Shown here in pieces: positions 63,909-64,000 of a stretch of DNA of 64,000 nucleotides (positions are counted from its first letter, which is position 1; every line of letters begins with the position of its first letter). Position numbers and translations under genes: made by a program. The stretch spans positions 212,152,965 to 212,216,964 of the forward strand of contig OX352774.1 in the NCBI GenBank assembly GCA_947095535.1, given 5' to 3'. This stretch comes from Poecilobothrus nobilitatus (lineage: Eukaryota; Arthropoda; Insecta; Diptera; Dolichopodidae). The notes beneath the pieces were generated by a model. The model saw nothing but the letters and a program-made list of their open reading frames with translations, was not told the DNA's origin and did no database searches.

Positions 63909-64000
63909 CTACCTAAAAATTTCATTTTTACATCAGCACCATTAAAAAAACTTTGGTATCACTTACTTACTTGATGTAATAGAAAAAAACATAAAACAAA

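Larger units (their letters stand above)
61373..64000. other. Downstream flank of Ku80, repeat-rich
   Basis: No gene is supported. It holds a hairpin at 62048-62089, ACATATGTATGT-type microsatellites, repeat family B (62930-63470) and a Helitron-like terminus at 63829. Open frames at 61809-62018 and 63141-63398 lie in low-complexity or repeat DNA. Confidence 0.65.

Noticed and set aside
1..64000. CRISPR arrays, operons, bacterial genes
   Set aside because: None: the only regular arrays are minisatellites without spacers, and all genes have GT-AG introns typical of an animal nucleus.

Overview
This window is a very AT-rich (roughly 80% by eye), intron-rich animal nuclear sequence. The gene families point to an insect: a Dpr-interacting-protein (DIP) type neuronal immunoglobulin gene is present. 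Many palindromic ACATACATATGTATGT-type microsatellites suggest a fly (Diptera), but the species cannot be fixed from the sequence. Coding exons stand out as islands of amino-acid sense in a background of poly-A/T runs, microsatellites and decayed transposable elements.

Layout, left to right. (1) 1-5398, plus strand: the 3' five exons of a DIP/lachesin-like Ig cell-surface gene, with the first exons beyond the left edge. (2) 5399-9594: intergenic, with a dispersed-repeat copy and microsatellites. (3) 9595-50073, minus strand: HDDC2 (HD-domain 5'-deoxynucleotidase family). Its last two exons lie at 9595-10602 and its first exon at 48943-50073, separated by a single intron of about 38.3 kb. That intron holds no other gene I can support. 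It holds tRNA-derived SINEs, MITE-like inverted-repeat elements, a decayed LINE 3' end, and two dispersed repeat families, one of them interrupted by a SINE with a clean target-site duplication. (4) 50074-51210: a head-to-head interval between HDDC2 and the next gene. (5) 51211-52664, plus strand: a two-exon gene for a 457-residue protein made almost entirely of three tandem copies of the Ku80 C-terminal (DNA-PKcs-binding-type) helical domain, with no vWA domain and no Ku DNA-binding core. (6) 52665-58912: intergenic, with a 310-bp near-perfect fold-back, a duplicated block with AP-1-like sites, a tRNA-like SINE and a dead PIF/Harbinger transposase fragment. (7) 58913-61372, plus strand: a complete five-exon Ku80 (XRCC5) gene, 743 residues, ending in the acidic DDL-type tail used by Ku80 to hold DNA-PKcs. 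(8) 61373-64000: repeat-rich flank.

The most interesting unit is the pair in (5) and (7). A full Ku80 and a standalone Ku80-CTD triplet lie about 6.2 kb apart in the same orientation. Both begin with a tiny first exon (MAQK / MASKQ) followed by a phase-0 intron. This suggests the triplet gene arose by local duplication of Ku80, loss of the vWA and DNA-binding core, and amplification of the C-terminal domain. Such a protein could act as a multivalent ligand or competitor for DNA-PKcs (or another PIKK) in end joining; that role is inference.
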